A DNA stretch of 42,077 nucleotides from SXXH01 sp041165735 (GTDB taxonomy: Bacteria; Planctomycetota; UBA1135; GCA-002686595). Each line of letters starts with the position of its first letter. Position 1 is the stretch's first letter. The stretch is from positions 1 to 42,077 of the forward strand of contig JBKDQQ010000108.1 in assembly GCA_046341775.1 (NCBI GenBank), written 5' to 3'. This document shows, piece by piece, positions 1 through 7,918 of the stretch. Below the pieces are notes generated by a model that saw only the letters and a program-made list of their open reading frames with translations, was not told where the DNA came from and searched no databases. The position numbers and the translations under genes are program-made.

Positions 1-283
1 CGGCTACGCCGAGCAGGTCGACCTCGGCGCGGCCACGCGCGAAGCGATCGCGTGGCTGCGCGAGCTGCAGGCGAAGCGCGCCTGACCGCGCGCGTCCAAT
101 ACGCTTGACAGGGTCGCGGGGGGCCCGGGAGGGCCGCCGCGCCGCCCCCCCCGCCCCCCGCCCCCCCCGACGCTGTCAAGCGTATTGGACGCGCGCGGTC
201 AGGCGCGCTTCGCCTGCAGCTCGCGCAGCCACGCGATCGCTTCGCGCGTGGCCGTGCCGAGGTCGACCTGCTCGGCGTAGCCG
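1..283. repeat. Near-perfect 111-bp inverted repeat covering the oleD 3' end
   Basis: Bases 1-111 are the reverse complement of 173-283, with one mismatch (G29 opposite T255). The 61-bp spacer (112-172) is almost pure G/C and contains C runs of 6 to 9. The right arm is the 3' end of oleD plus 26 bases past its stop. The left arm begins at the window edge, so the true length is unknown. Either this is a real inverted duplication, or a fold-back join at a contig end. The single mismatch, which changes Thr to Ala, slightly favours diverged copies, but it could also be sequencing error. Confidence 0.9.
2..85 (+). other. 3' fragment of a second oleD copy, cut by the window edge
   Basis: In frame from base 2 to the TGA at 83-85, the left repeat arm encodes the last 27 residues of OleD (GYAEQVDLG to ELQAKRA), differing from the intact gene by one residue (Ala for Thr). 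It points toward the real oleD, tail to tail. Whether an intact second gene lies further left cannot be seen. It may equally be an assembly artefact, so it should not be counted as a gene without read support. Confidence 0.35.
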
Positions 284-1203
284 AAGTCGCGGCGCGCCGG
301 CTCCATGTCGTAGCTGTGCGACAAGGCGAGCTGCGACGCGGTGAAGCGCGTCAGCGGAGGCTCGCCCGGGAGGCGCGCCAGCCACCACGCCGCTTCGCAG
401 CCCGCCCCGAGGGCGCGGGCCAGCGGCAGCGGCAGCGGTCCGCGCGAGCGACGCCAGCCCAGCGCGTCGCACAGGGAATCCAGCCAGTCCCACAGGAGGA
501 CATCCTCCTCCTGCGCGACGAAGTAGGCCTTGCCGGCGCAGGCGGCGCCGGGCTTCAGGGCGTCCATCGCCGCGAGGTGCGCATGCGCGGCGTTGGCCAC
601 ATGGCACAACGACACGCGATTCGAGCGGTCGCCCACGGCCAAGAGTCGCCCGGCGCGCGCGCGCGCCGCCACGCGCGGCAGGAGGTGCGGATCGCCGCGA
701 CCGAAGATCAAGTGGGGACGCAGCGCCACCACGGAGAGCCGAGCTCCATCCGCCTCGAGCGCGATGCGCTCGGCGCGCGCCTTGCTCCACGGGTAGTGGG
801 CCTGGAAGGACGAGGCGAGCGGCAGGTCGTTGGAGGCGCGCAGATGGCCCCGTCCATCGAAGCACGCCGACGGCGAAGACGTGTGGACGAGACGAGGCAC
901 GCCGCAGGCGAGCGCCGAAGCCACCACGCCGGCCGTGCCTTCGATGTTGGTCCGCGCGTACTCCGCGCGGGCGCCCCACACGCCGGCCTTCGCCGCGACG
1001 TGGAACACGCCGTCGCAGCCTTCCATGGCGCGGCGCAGGGCATCCGCGTCGAGCAGGTCGCCCTGCACGCAGCGCGCGCCGAGGGATTCCACCGCCGCGT
1101 GGCGCGTGCGCGAGTAGGAGACCACCTCGTCGCCGCGCGCCCGCAAGGCGCGCACGATCGCCAGTCCGAGGAAGCCTCCGCCGCCTGTGACGAGGTGCTT
1201 CAC
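199..1203 (-). CDS. oleD: OleD: NAD(P)-dependent 2-alkyl-3-ketoacid reductase (extended SDR)
   Basis: This 334-residue protein belongs to the extended short-chain dehydrogenase / 3-beta-hydroxysteroid dehydrogenase family. The nucleotide-binding glycines are at residues 7-13 (TGGGGFLG) and the catalytic Tyr137-x3-Lys141 pair lies in HYPWSK. In the known Ole pathway OleD reduces the beta-keto acid made by OleA to a 2-alkyl-3-hydroxy acid. The GTG start overlaps the oleC stop (GTGA), so the two are translationally coupled; the usual N-terminal strand (KHLVTGG) begins right there, which fixes the start. It is the last gene of the minus-strand lipid locus. Assignment as OleD rather than a generic steroid dehydrogenase rests on oleC, oleB and oleA in the same locus. 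Confidence 0.9.
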   Translation of the reverse strand: MKHLVTGGGGFLGLAIVRALRARGDEVVSYSRTRHAAVESLGARCVQGDLLDADALRRAMEGCDGVFHVAAKAGVWGARAEYARTNIEGTAGVVASALACGVPRLVHTSSPSACFDGRGHLRASNDLPLASSFQAHYPWSKARAERIALEADGARLSVVALRPHLIFGRGDPHLLPRVAARARAGRLLAVGDRSNRVSLCHVANAAHAHLAAMDALKPGAACAGKAYFVAQEEDVLLWDWLDSLCDALGWRRSRGPLPLPLARALGAGCEAAWWLARLPGEPPLTRFTASQLALSHSYDMEPARRDFGYAEQVDLGTATREAIAWLRELQAKRA

Positions 1204-2864
1204 GCGTTCAGCGCCTCGCGCGCCCACTCGCGCAGGTCCTCGTTGCGGATCTTGGCCTCGTGGCGCGTGTCGAGCGGGAACTCGTCCTTCCACAGGACTC
1301 GCGCCGGCGCGGGCCACGGAGCGACGGCGTGCCCGCCGGAGCTGGAGCACAGCGCCAGCACCTCGCCGGCGCACTCCGCGCGCCGCACGCCGCGGTCGCG
1401 CGGCTGCAGCACGAGCACCGCCTCCTCGGCTCCGGCCGCGCCCACGCCCACGAGCGCGGCGCGGCGCACGCTCGGGTGGCGGCGTGCGCGCAACTGGTGC
1501 GGCAAGCACGGGACGAGCCCCTCGCGCGTGCGCAAGGCGTGCGCCGCGCGGCCGCAGAACCACAGGCGGTCCTGCTCGTCGATCCAGCCGAGGTCGCCCA
1601 TGCGGTGCCAGGCGCCGCCATCGTCGCCCACCTTGGCGCGGCGGTCGGCCTCGTGCGAAGCCGCGTAGCCGCGCGTGGCCTGCGGACCGCGCACGAGGAT
1701 CTCGCCCAGCATCCCGCGCGCGAGCACCCGCGCCTCGTCGAAGCGCTCGAGCGGTCCGTCGCGCGGCTCGACGATCGCGATCTCGATGCCCGGCGCGGCG
1801 CGCCCGACGCACGTGCCCGCGCCGCCTTCGGCCTCCGCGCGCGTGGCGAGGATCTCCGCGCCGTCGATGCTGGCGACCGGCAGGGACTCGGTGGCTCCGT
1901 AGGGGGTCGTCGTCGTGGCGCCGGGGGCGACGCGCGCCAACGATTCGATCAGCGCCGGTTCGATCGGCGCGCCGGCGACGAGGATGCGACGCAGGCCTTC
2001 GAGTCGTTCGCCGCGCGCCTCGAGCCATGGCGCCACGCGCGCCCACACCGCGGGCGAACCGAAGGCGTAGGTCGCGCCATGCGCGCGGGCGGCGGCGACG
2101 ACGCGCGCTGGATCGCAGCGTCCCGGGCGCGACGGGTCCACGGGCGGGAAGACGCTGGTGGTGCCCAGGGCCGCGTCGAACAGCGCGAAGAGCGGAAAGC
2201 AGGCGAGGTCCACCGCGCCGGGTTCGAACGCGTAGAGCGCGCGCAGCGCCTCCAGTTGCGCGGCGAAGTTGCCGTGCGTGTAGAGCACGCCCTTGGCCGG
2301 GCCGGTCGAACCGGAGGTGAAGAGCACCGCCGCCTCGGCCGCGGGGTCGTGGCCTTCGCGCGGCGCCATGCGTTCGCCCAAGGCCCGCAGCGCGCCGATC
2401 GAGGCGTGCGCCGGCAACCGCCCGGCGACGAAGCGCCGTTCGATGGAAGCGAGCGTGCGCCGCCACAAGTGCGAGGCGAGCACCGCCTCCGGCACGCCCA
2501 GCAGGAACCTCGGTCGGGCTTGCGCCAGCGCGCGCATGGCGCGCGCGACGCCCATCCCCGGATCGATCAGCACCGGAGGTGCTCCGAGGCGCAGCAGGGC
2601 GAACATCGCCGCGACCAGTTCGGCGCCCGGACGCACGAACACAGCCACGCGGTCGAGCGGACGCACGCCCGCCCTCGCGAGTCCTCCGGCCAGCAGCGCG
2701 ACGCGCTCCTCCAATTCCGCGTAGCTCGTCGCGCGGCCGTCCGGTTCCACCACGGCTCGGCGCGCAGGCGCGGCGAGCGCGTGCCGGTGGAGGTGGGCGG
2801 ACAAGTCGACCCGCGCCGCGCCGCGCTGCAGCGCGGCCCCGCGAATGCGCGCGGCGCGCGTCAT
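1200..2864 (-). CDS. oleC: OleC: ATP-dependent beta-lactone synthetase (ANL family)
   Basis: This 554-residue AMP-binding protein shows the ANL phosphate loop LFTSGSTGPAKG (residues 181-192), the YGATES adenine motif and HRMGDLGWID before the C-terminal domain. In characterised Ole pathways OleC uses ATP to turn the 2-alkyl-3-hydroxy acid into a cis-beta-lactone instead of making a CoA thioester. The ATG start is preceded by a purine-rich GGCGAGGCG. The gene begins 30 bases after oleB and overlaps oleD by four bases. OleB and OleC are separate proteins here, unlike the OleBC fusions of actinobacteria. By sequence alone it could be read as an acyl-CoA ligase; the oleB-oleC-oleD order makes OleC much more likely. 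Confidence 0.9.
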   Translation of the reverse strand: MTRAARIRGAALQRGAARVDLSAHLHRHALAAPARRAVVEPDGRATSYAELEERVALLAGGLARAGVRPLDRVAVFVRPGAELVAAMFALLRLGAPPVLIDPGMGVARAMRALAQARPRFLLGVPEAVLASHLWRRTLASIERRFVAGRLPAHASIGALRALGERMAPREGHDPAAEAAVLFTSGSTGPAKGVLYTHGNFAAQLEALRALYAFEPGAVDLACFPLFALFDAALGTTSVFPPVDPSRPGRCDPARVVAAARAHGATYAFGSPAVWARVAPWLEARGERLEGLRRILVAGAPIEPALIESLARVAPGATTTTPYGATESLPVASIDGAEILATRAEAEGGAGTCVGRAAPGIEIAIVEPRDGPLERFDEARVLARGMLGEILVRGPQATRGYAASHEADRRAKVGDDGGAWHRMGDLGWIDEQDRLWFCGRAAHALRTREGLVPCLPHQLRARRHPSVRRAALVGVGAAGAEEAVLVLQPRDRGVRRAECAGEVLALCSSSGGHAVAPWPAPARVLWKDEFPLDTRHEAKIRNEDLREWAREALNA

Positions 2865-2894
2865 CGCCTCGCCACCATCATCGCCGGCGCGGCC

Positions 2895-3851
2895 TCATCG
2901 CGCGCCTCGCAGGCCGGGTGCGTCGAGCACGGCGTCCAAGGCCGCCTCGAGGGTGGCGGGGGACTCTTCCGGCAGCAAGTGCCCGGCTCGCGGAGCCAGG
3001 TGCACGCGCGCGTGGGGCAGGCGACGCTCGAAGGCGGCGCGGAAGCGCGGCGTGAAGCACCAGTCCTGTTCGCCCCACGCGATCGCCACCGGCTTGGCGC
3101 GCCAATCCTCGAGGGAGCGTTCCACCGCGAGCAGTTCGGGCATCGTGGGGTGGGAGTCGTCGAGCGGGATGTCCTCGACGAACTTGCGCACCGCGCGTCG
3201 ACCGATCCGATCGCGCGAAGGCAGGAGGTAGGCCGCGCGCACTTCGCTCGACAAGGCGGCGGGATCGGCCACTCCCAACCAGGGCAGCAGTCCGGCGAAC
3301 GCGTTGCAGCGCTCGACGAGGAACGGGCCGATGCCCGCGCCCGCCCGGCACAAGGCGATGCGCCAAGGCATGTCGTCGGACGGGAACGCTCCCGTGTTGG
3401 TCAGCACGAGCCGCGAATAGCGCCACGGCGCGCGGCGCGCGGCGGCGAGTCCGATGGCGCCCCCCCAATCGTGCACGACCAGGGCGATGTCGCGCAGGTC
3501 GAGGTGCTCGACCAGCGCCGCGAGGTTGGCCGCGTGGTGCTCGAGTCGGGCGGGGAAGGACGCGCTGCGTTGCGAAAGGCCGCATCCCAGGTGGTCGGGC
3601 GCCACCACCCGCCGCGCGCCGGCGCGCGACGCGATCACGCGACGCCACAGGAACGCCCAGGTCGGATTGCCGTGCACGCACAGGATGGGCGCGGCGTCGC
3701 GCGGGCCCTCGTCGGCGTAGTGCTGCCAGCCGTGCTCGCCGCGGAAGGCGCGCACCGCGTGCGGCCACAAGCCGCGATGCGGCGACAGCAACGCCTCGGC
3801 CCGCGCGCGGAAGGCGGCGGAGGGCGCGTCGAGGGTCAAGCCGCGCTCCAT
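2895..3851 (-). CDS. oleB: OleB: beta-lactone decarboxylase (alpha/beta hydrolase)
   Basis: This 318-residue alpha/beta hydrolase resembles haloalkane dehalogenases. The oxyanion loop is HGNPTWAFLW (60-69), the nucleophile is Asp128 in VVHDWGG, the acid is probably Asp263 in GEQDW and the base is His291 in AGHLLPEE. An Asp rather than a Ser nucleophile is expected for OleB, which decarboxylates the beta-lactone to the olefin. The ATG at 3851 was chosen because homology begins just after it; a longer open frame upstream is a shadow of the phosphopantetheinyl transferase gene, which this gene overlaps by 16 bases. A dehalogenase function cannot be excluded from sequence, but the neighbours argue for OleB. 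Confidence 0.9.
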   Translation of the reverse strand: MERGLTLDAPSAAFRARAEALLSPHRGLWPHAVRAFRGEHGWQHYADEGPRDAAPILCVHGNPTWAFLWRRVIASRAGARRVVAPDHLGCGLSQRSASFPARLEHHAANLAALVEHLDLRDIALVVHDWGGAIGLAAARRAPWRYSRLVLTNTGAFPSDDMPWRIALCRAGAGIGPFLVERCNAFAGLLPWLGVADPAALSSEVRAAYLLPSRDRIGRRAVRKFVEDIPLDDSHPTMPELLAVERSLEDWRAKPVAIAWGEQDWCFTPRFRAAFERRLPHARVHLAPRAGHLLPEESPATLEAALDAVLDAPGLRGAR

Positions 3852-4414
3852 CGCCAGCGCACCTCCGTCTCCTGCGGTCCATCGTGGGAGAGCGCCACCC
3901 AATGGCCGTCGCGCGACAATTGCTCGACCTTGTGGTCCCGGCCGCGATGGTGGATCCACGCGTGTCGCTCGCCGTCGACCGCGGTCAAGCGGCAGGCGGA
4001 CAACTCCAGCAGTCCGACGCCGGCCTTCTTGAGCACCGCCTCCTTGGCGGTCCAGATGCGGAAGGCATGGTCCCACGAGAAGCCGCCGAGCAGCTCGAGC
4101 TCGTCGCGCGAGCACATGCGCGGCACGAGTTCGTCGCGGCGCGGCAGCACCTCCTCCACGTCGACTCCCAGGGCGAATGGAGCGCAGGCGGCCGCCGCGC
4201 AGGCGCGTGCGTGCGAGCGCGTGCGGTGCCAGCCGCCTTCGGCGAGAGGCTGCCCATGTTCGCCATGGCGTTCGGGCGCCAAGCGCGCGCCCATGGCTTC
4301 CGCCGCCAACGCCATGGCGCGATGGGACAGGGCGCGCCGAGCTTCGACGCCCTCGCGTCCGACGGCCTCGCCGAGCGCGCGCTCGGCGCGCAGGATGCAG
4401 ACCCACAGGTTCAC
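3836..4414 (-). CDS. 4'-phosphopantetheinyl transferase (Sfp-type)
   Basis: This 192-residue protein carries the two hallmark motifs of Sfp-like transferases: GVDVEEV (Mg-binding Asp and Glu) and FRIWTAKEAVLKKAGVGL (catalytic Glu and Lys). Such enzymes move phosphopantetheine from CoA to a Ser of a carrier protein; the obvious partner is the ACP at 9322-9591. The start is GTG, nine bases after the fabI stop, with the Shine-Dalgarno GAGGGG overlapping that stop (TGAGGGG). A dedicated transferase inside the operon suggests the pathway ACP may not be served by the housekeeping enzyme. The N-terminal part is weakly conserved, as is usual for the family. Confidence 0.9.
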   Translation of the reverse strand: MNLWVCILRAERALGEAVGREGVEARRALSHRAMALAAEAMGARLAPERHGEHGQPLAEGGWHRTRSHARACAAAACAPFALGVDVEEVLPRRDELVPRMCSRDELELLGGFSWDHAFRIWTAKEAVLKKAGVGLLELSACRLTAVDGERHAWIHHRGRDHKVEQLSRDGHWVALSHDGPQETEVRWRWSAA

Positions 4415-4424
4415 GGCGCGCCCC

Positions 4425-5246
4425 TCAAGCCCCGTCGAGGCGCACCGCGCGCCGCACGATGTCCTTGTCGAAGTAGTTGACGCCCATGCCGGCGTCGACC
4501 ACCAGCGACTGGGCGTTGAATCCTCCGCTGCGCGGCGAGAGCAGGAACACCGCGGCGTCGGCGACCTCCTCGGTGGCCAGCGCCTTCTTGCGCAGCGTCG
4601 CCGCCTCGGCGTAGAGGTAGCTCTCGAGGTAGCCCGGGATGCCGGCCGAGGCCGAGGTCTTCAGCGGGCCGGCGCACAGCGAATTGAAGCGTACGCCCTG
4701 CGGGGCGAGGCTCTTCGCCAGGAACACGACGGCCGAGTCGAGCGCGGCCTTGATCGGCGCCATGTAGCCGTAGTTCTCGCTCGCCATGCGGGTGGTCGAG
4801 ATGGACACGGTCACGACCGATGCGCCGGGCGAGAAGCGCTTGGAAAGCGCGTTGGAGAGCGCCATCAGGCTGAAGCAGGAGACATCGACGGCCTGCAGGA
4901 AGTCCTTGCGACGCGTGGCGTGGAAGGGGCGCGGCCCGCCGTCCTCGGCGGGCGTGTAGTTGGCGTGGGCGATCGAGTGCAGCAGGCCGTCGACGACGAT
5001 CCCGTCCTTCTCTAGTCCCGCCGCCAGCGCGTCGATCGACTCCTGGCGGCCCACGTCGCAGAGGCGCACAGGATCACCGGGAGCGAGCTTGTCGAGCTCC
5101 GCCTTGCGCTCGGGGGCGCGCACGGTCCACACGACCTTGGCGCCCACCTTGCGCAGCTTGCGCCCGACGTGCCAGGCGACGCTCTTCTTGTTCTTGAAGC
5201 CGGTGACGAGGATCGTCCGGCCCTCGAGTCCGAGCCACTCGTTCAT
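4425..5246 (-). CDS. fabI: Enoyl-[acyl-carrier-protein] reductase, FabI type
   Basis: This 273-residue protein is a FabI-type SDR. It has the divergent nucleotide loop of FabI (GFKNKKSVAWHVG in place of GxxxGxG), SIAHA in the middle, the Tyr-x6-Lys catalytic spacing in NYGYMAPIK, and AGPLKTSASAGI, the substrate-loop region typical of FabI. It reduces trans-2-enoyl-ACP, finishing each elongation cycle. The ATG overlaps the stop of the dehydratase gene (ATGA). Its presence means the pathway can fully saturate chains, unlike aryl-polyene clusters, which lack an enoyl reductase. It could also be the housekeeping FabI, but its place inside a tightly coupled pathway operon points to dedicated use. 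Confidence 0.92.
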   Translation of the reverse strand: MNEWLGLEGRTILVTGFKNKKSVAWHVGRKLRKVGAKVVWTVRAPERKAELDKLAPGDPVRLCDVGRQESIDALAAGLEKDGIVVDGLLHSIAHANYTPAEDGGPRPFHATRRKDFLQAVDVSCFSLMALSNALSKRFSPGASVVTVSISTTRMASENYGYMAPIKAALDSAVVFLAKSLAPQGVRFNSLCAGPLKTSASAGIPGYLESYLYAEAATLRKKALATEEVADAAVFLLSPRSGGFNAQSLVVDAGMGVNYFDKDIVRRAVRLDGA

Positions 5247-5680
5247 GCGACCTCCGACACCGAGGCGACCACGAAGCGCAGGCGCGCGACGAGGCGCCCG
5301 CCGCAAGTGACGGAGGCCTTGCAGTAGCGCGCGTTGGCGAGGCGCTCCTCGACGACGACCTCGGCGCGCAGCGTCTCGCCGGGCTTGACGATGCTCTTGA
5401 AGCGCGCGTCCTCGATCTTCGTCAGGACGGGCACGGCGGCGTTCGTGACGGCGCTCGAGCCCGGTTCGGAGAAGAGGATCGCCGCCGTCTGGAAGGTGAA
5501 CTCGCAGACGAGCACGCCGGGCAGCACCGGATGGCCCGGGTAGTGGCCTTGGAAGGCCGGCAGCTCGCGCGCCACGTCCCATTCCGACACGATCGAGTCC
5601 TGCTCGCGCGCCAGCACGCGCGTGACGTGCAGGAACGGATCGCGGTGCGGGATGGCGGCCATGATCGCCGCGCGGTCCAT
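5243..5680 (-). CDS. 3-hydroxyacyl-ACP dehydratase, FabZ-like hot-dog fold
   Basis: This 145-residue single hot-dog domain has the FabZ signatures IPHRDPFLHV near the N-terminus and FQGHYPGHPVLPGVLVCE, whose His and downstream Glu form the active site. It would dehydrate beta-hydroxyacyl-ACP made by the adjacent FabG. I chose the ATG at 5680 rather than an in-frame GTG at 5701: the ATG has GAGG eight bases upstream, fused to the fabG stop (TGAGGCG), whereas the GTG would overlap fabG and lacks a ribosome site. The 3' end overlaps fabI by four bases. Chain-length or isomerase (FabA-like) properties cannot be told from sequence. Confidence 0.88.
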   Translation of the reverse strand: MDRAAIMAAIPHRDPFLHVTRVLAREQDSIVSEWDVARELPAFQGHYPGHPVLPGVLVCEFTFQTAAILFSEPGSSAVTNAAVPVLTKIEDARFKSIVKPGETLRAEVVVEERLANARYCKASVTCGGRLVARLRFVVASVSEVA

Positions 5681-5690
5681 GACGATCGCC

Positions 5691-6443
5691 TCAGATGCCA
5701 CCTGTGACCTCCAGCGTGGTGCCGTGGATGTAGGCGGCTTCCTTCGAGCACAACATGGACACCGCCCAGGCGACCTCGTCGGCGGAGCCGAACCGGCCCA
5801 CCGGCACCATGGACAGGTGCTCCTTGCGCACCTCCTCGGGGAGATCCGCGATCAGCTCGGTGTCGATGAAGCCCGGAGAGACGCAGTTCACCGTGATCTT
5901 GCGCTTGCCCACTTCGCGGGCGAGCGAGCGCATCAAGCCGATCTGCCCGGCCTTGGAAGCCGAGTAGTTCGCCTGGCCTTGGAACCCGTGCGCGCCGGCG
6001 GGGGAGGTGACCATCACGATGCGGCCGTAGCGGCGGCGCATCATCGACAGCACGGCGAACTTGCTCATGTGGAACGAACCGGCGAGGTTCGTCTGCAGCA
6101 CGTCGCTCCACTCCCGCTCGGTCATCATGCCGACGATCTGGTCGCGCCGGATGCCGGCGTTGTTGACGAGGATCTGCACGCCACCGGGAGCGGCGGTCTC
6201 GAGCTCGCCCCAGAAGCGTTCGCAGGCGGCGTAGTCGCCGACCGCGAACTTGGCGGTCTTGAGGCGCCCGTCGTGGGCGGCGCACTCGGACATCAAGGCT
6301 TCCGCCGCGGCGTCGTTGCCTTGGTAGGTGGCCCAGACCGTCGCGCCCTCCGCCAGCAGCGCCTTCGAGATGGCGCGGCCGATGCCGCGCGTCCCGCCGG
6401 TCACCACGGCGCACTGTCCACCGAACCTGCCTGGCTGGCTCAT
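5691..6443 (-). CDS. fabG: 3-oxoacyl-[acyl-carrier-protein] reductase, FabG type
   Basis: This 250-residue classical SDR has the cofactor loop TGGTRGIG near residue 15, NNAG in the middle, and the Ser/Tyr/Lys catalytic set in SPAGAHGFQGQANYSASK. FabG enzymes reduce 3-oxoacyl-ACP with NADPH. Its start overlaps the stop of the FAD oxidoreductase gene (ATGA), and the dehydratase follows 10 bases after its own stop, so it sits inside the translationally coupled core of the lipid operon. Generic FabG-like SDRs have many substrates; here ACP, ketosynthase, dehydratase and enoyl reductase neighbours make acyl-ACP the most likely one. Confidence 0.9.
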   Translation of the reverse strand: MSQPGRFGGQCAVVTGGTRGIGRAISKALLAEGATVWATYQGNDAAAEALMSECAAHDGRLKTAKFAVGDYAACERFWGELETAAPGGVQILVNNAGIRRDQIVGMMTEREWSDVLQTNLAGSFHMSKFAVLSMMRRRYGRIVMVTSPAGAHGFQGQANYSASKAGQIGLMRSLAREVGKRKITVNCVSPGFIDTELIADLPEEVRKEHLSMVPVGRFGSADEVAWAVSMLCSKEAAYIHGTTLEVTGGI

Positions 6444-7918
6444 GCTTCCACCTCGACGAGTGAGTGGAGCCATGCGTCGACCTTGCTGGCCGCGATGACC
6501 CCGTAGTTGGCGGCACCGAGCCACCCGGACATGATGATGCCGACGCTGCCGGCGTGGAACAGGCCGCGCACCTGCTCGTGCAGCGTCATGCTGGGCTTGA
6601 GGCCCTCGAACTTGGTGCCGAAGGAGGTGCCCTCCGGCGATTGCACGTAGAACTCGAAGGTGCGCGGGGTGGCGGCCTCCACGTGCTCGATCTTGGCGCG
6701 AACGCCCGGCACGTAGCGCTCGACCGACTCGAGCGTGCGCTCGACGAGCAGCGCCTTGCGAGCCTCGTAGTCCGCCTGCGACAGCGCGTTCCAATCGCTC
6801 CAATGCGCGTTGGTGCTGGCGACGATCGCGTGGCGGTCGAGGCCCGGCCGCGTCTTCGGGTAGTAGAAGCTGAAGGTGCGGCTTCGCGTGTCCAGCTCGC
6901 ACAGTTCGAGCGAATCGAAGCGCGGCGCGGTCGAGGTGAACAGCAGGTCGGTCACGAAGGGGATCGACTCGCCGGCCTTGAGTCCCATGTAGACCTGGCA
7001 CGAGCTGTTGTTCAGCCGCACCTTGGCGACCGACTCGGCGTACTCGCTCGTGAAGTGCTCGCGTCCGACGAGGCGCTCGACGGTGGCCTTCAGGTTGGCG
7101 TTGGAGAGCACGGCGCCGCAGGCGATCACGCGCCCGTGCGCCTCGACTCCGCGCACGCGACCACGCTCGACGACGATGCGATCGACCTGCACGCGGTTGC
7201 GGATGTCGACGCCGAGTCGTTCGAGCTCGGCCTTCATGGACCGCACCAGCTTGTCGGTGCCGCCCGAGAAGGTGTACACGCCCGAGGCCATGAAGTTGCC
7301 GAAGACGATGCCGTAGGCGATGGCCGGATCCGACAGGTGCGAGCCGTTGGCGTAGCTGATCGGCTCCAGCAGGAGCCGGTGCACGTCGTTGCGGCCCGGG
7401 AAATGGCGCTCGAAGAGTTCGCCCACCGTCTCGCCCGAGTCGGAATAGAAGTCCATCCTTCCCAGTTCGGCGAAGAAGCCCTCGATGGCGGCGGGATCGA
7501 GGCCGAAGACCGAGCGCAGCTTGGCGACGAAGTCCTCGCGCGTGAACTCGGTGTCGAAGCGAAACTGCGGATTGTCGAAGCGGATGCCGTCGAGGCGCAC
7601 GATCGACTCGGCGATCTCCTTCGTCCAGTACTTGCGGCAGGTCTTCTTCATGCCGGCCGGGAAGCCGTGCAGCGAGACGTCGAAGATGTGGCCGCCGCGC
7701 CGCTTGAACCAGGTCGCGAGGCCACCGAGGTTGTAGTGCTGCTCGACGAGCAGCACCTTGCGCCCGGCGCGCGCCAGCACGACGGCGCCCGTCAATCCCG
7801 CGAGGCCCGAGCCGACCACGACCACGTCGTAGGCGGCCGCGGTCCCTTCCAGCGGATCGCCGTGGAAGGGCGCCTTCCCGTCGGTGGAACCCTTGTGGTA
7901 CTTGCGCGCGTCGCTCAT
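6440..7918 (-). CDS. CrtI/CrtISO-family FAD oxidoreductase, putative acyl-chain desaturase or saturase (copy 1)
   Basis: This 492-residue flavoprotein has an N-terminal Rossmann FAD motif (VVVVGSGLAG to EQHYNLGG, residues 32-66) and a C-terminal FAD-closing region (GLFHAGSVG, then GVIAASKV), the layout of phytoene desaturases, carotenoid isomerases and retinol saturases. About 30 residues precede the FAD motif. No carotenoid synthesis gene (phytoene synthase, geranylgeranyl synthase) is nearby. Flanked by ACP, fabG and fabI genes, it more plausibly introduces, isomerises or removes double bonds in the growing or finished acyl chain; that is inference. It overlaps its neighbours by four bases on each side (ATGA), including the related enzyme upstream. 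Confidence 0.82.
   Translation of the reverse strand: MSDARKYHKGSTDGKAPFHGDPLEGTAAAYDVVVVGSGLAGLTGAVVLARAGRKVLLVEQHYNLGGLATWFKRRGGHIFDVSLHGFPAGMKKTCRKYWTKEIAESIVRLDGIRFDNPQFRFDTEFTREDFVAKLRSVFGLDPAAIEGFFAELGRMDFYSDSGETVGELFERHFPGRNDVHRLLLEPISYANGSHLSDPAIAYGIVFGNFMASGVYTFSGGTDKLVRSMKAELERLGVDIRNRVQVDRIVVERGRVRGVEAHGRVIACGAVLSNANLKATVERLVGREHFTSEYAESVAKVRLNNSSCQVYMGLKAGESIPFVTDLLFTSTAPRFDSLELCELDTRSRTFSFYYPKTRPGLDRHAIVASTNAHWSDWNALSQADYEARKALLVERTLESVERYVPGVRAKIEHVEAATPRTFEFYVQSPEGTSFGTKFEGLKPSMTLHEQVRGLFHAGSVGIIMSGWLGAANYGVIAASKVDAWLHSLVEVEA

Noticed and set aside
1260..5015. 1251-codon open frame on the plus strand
   Set aside because: It is antisense to oleC, oleB, the PPTase and fabI, has a composition typical of a GC-rich shadow frame (Arg/Ala/Gly/Gln/His) and shows no domain.
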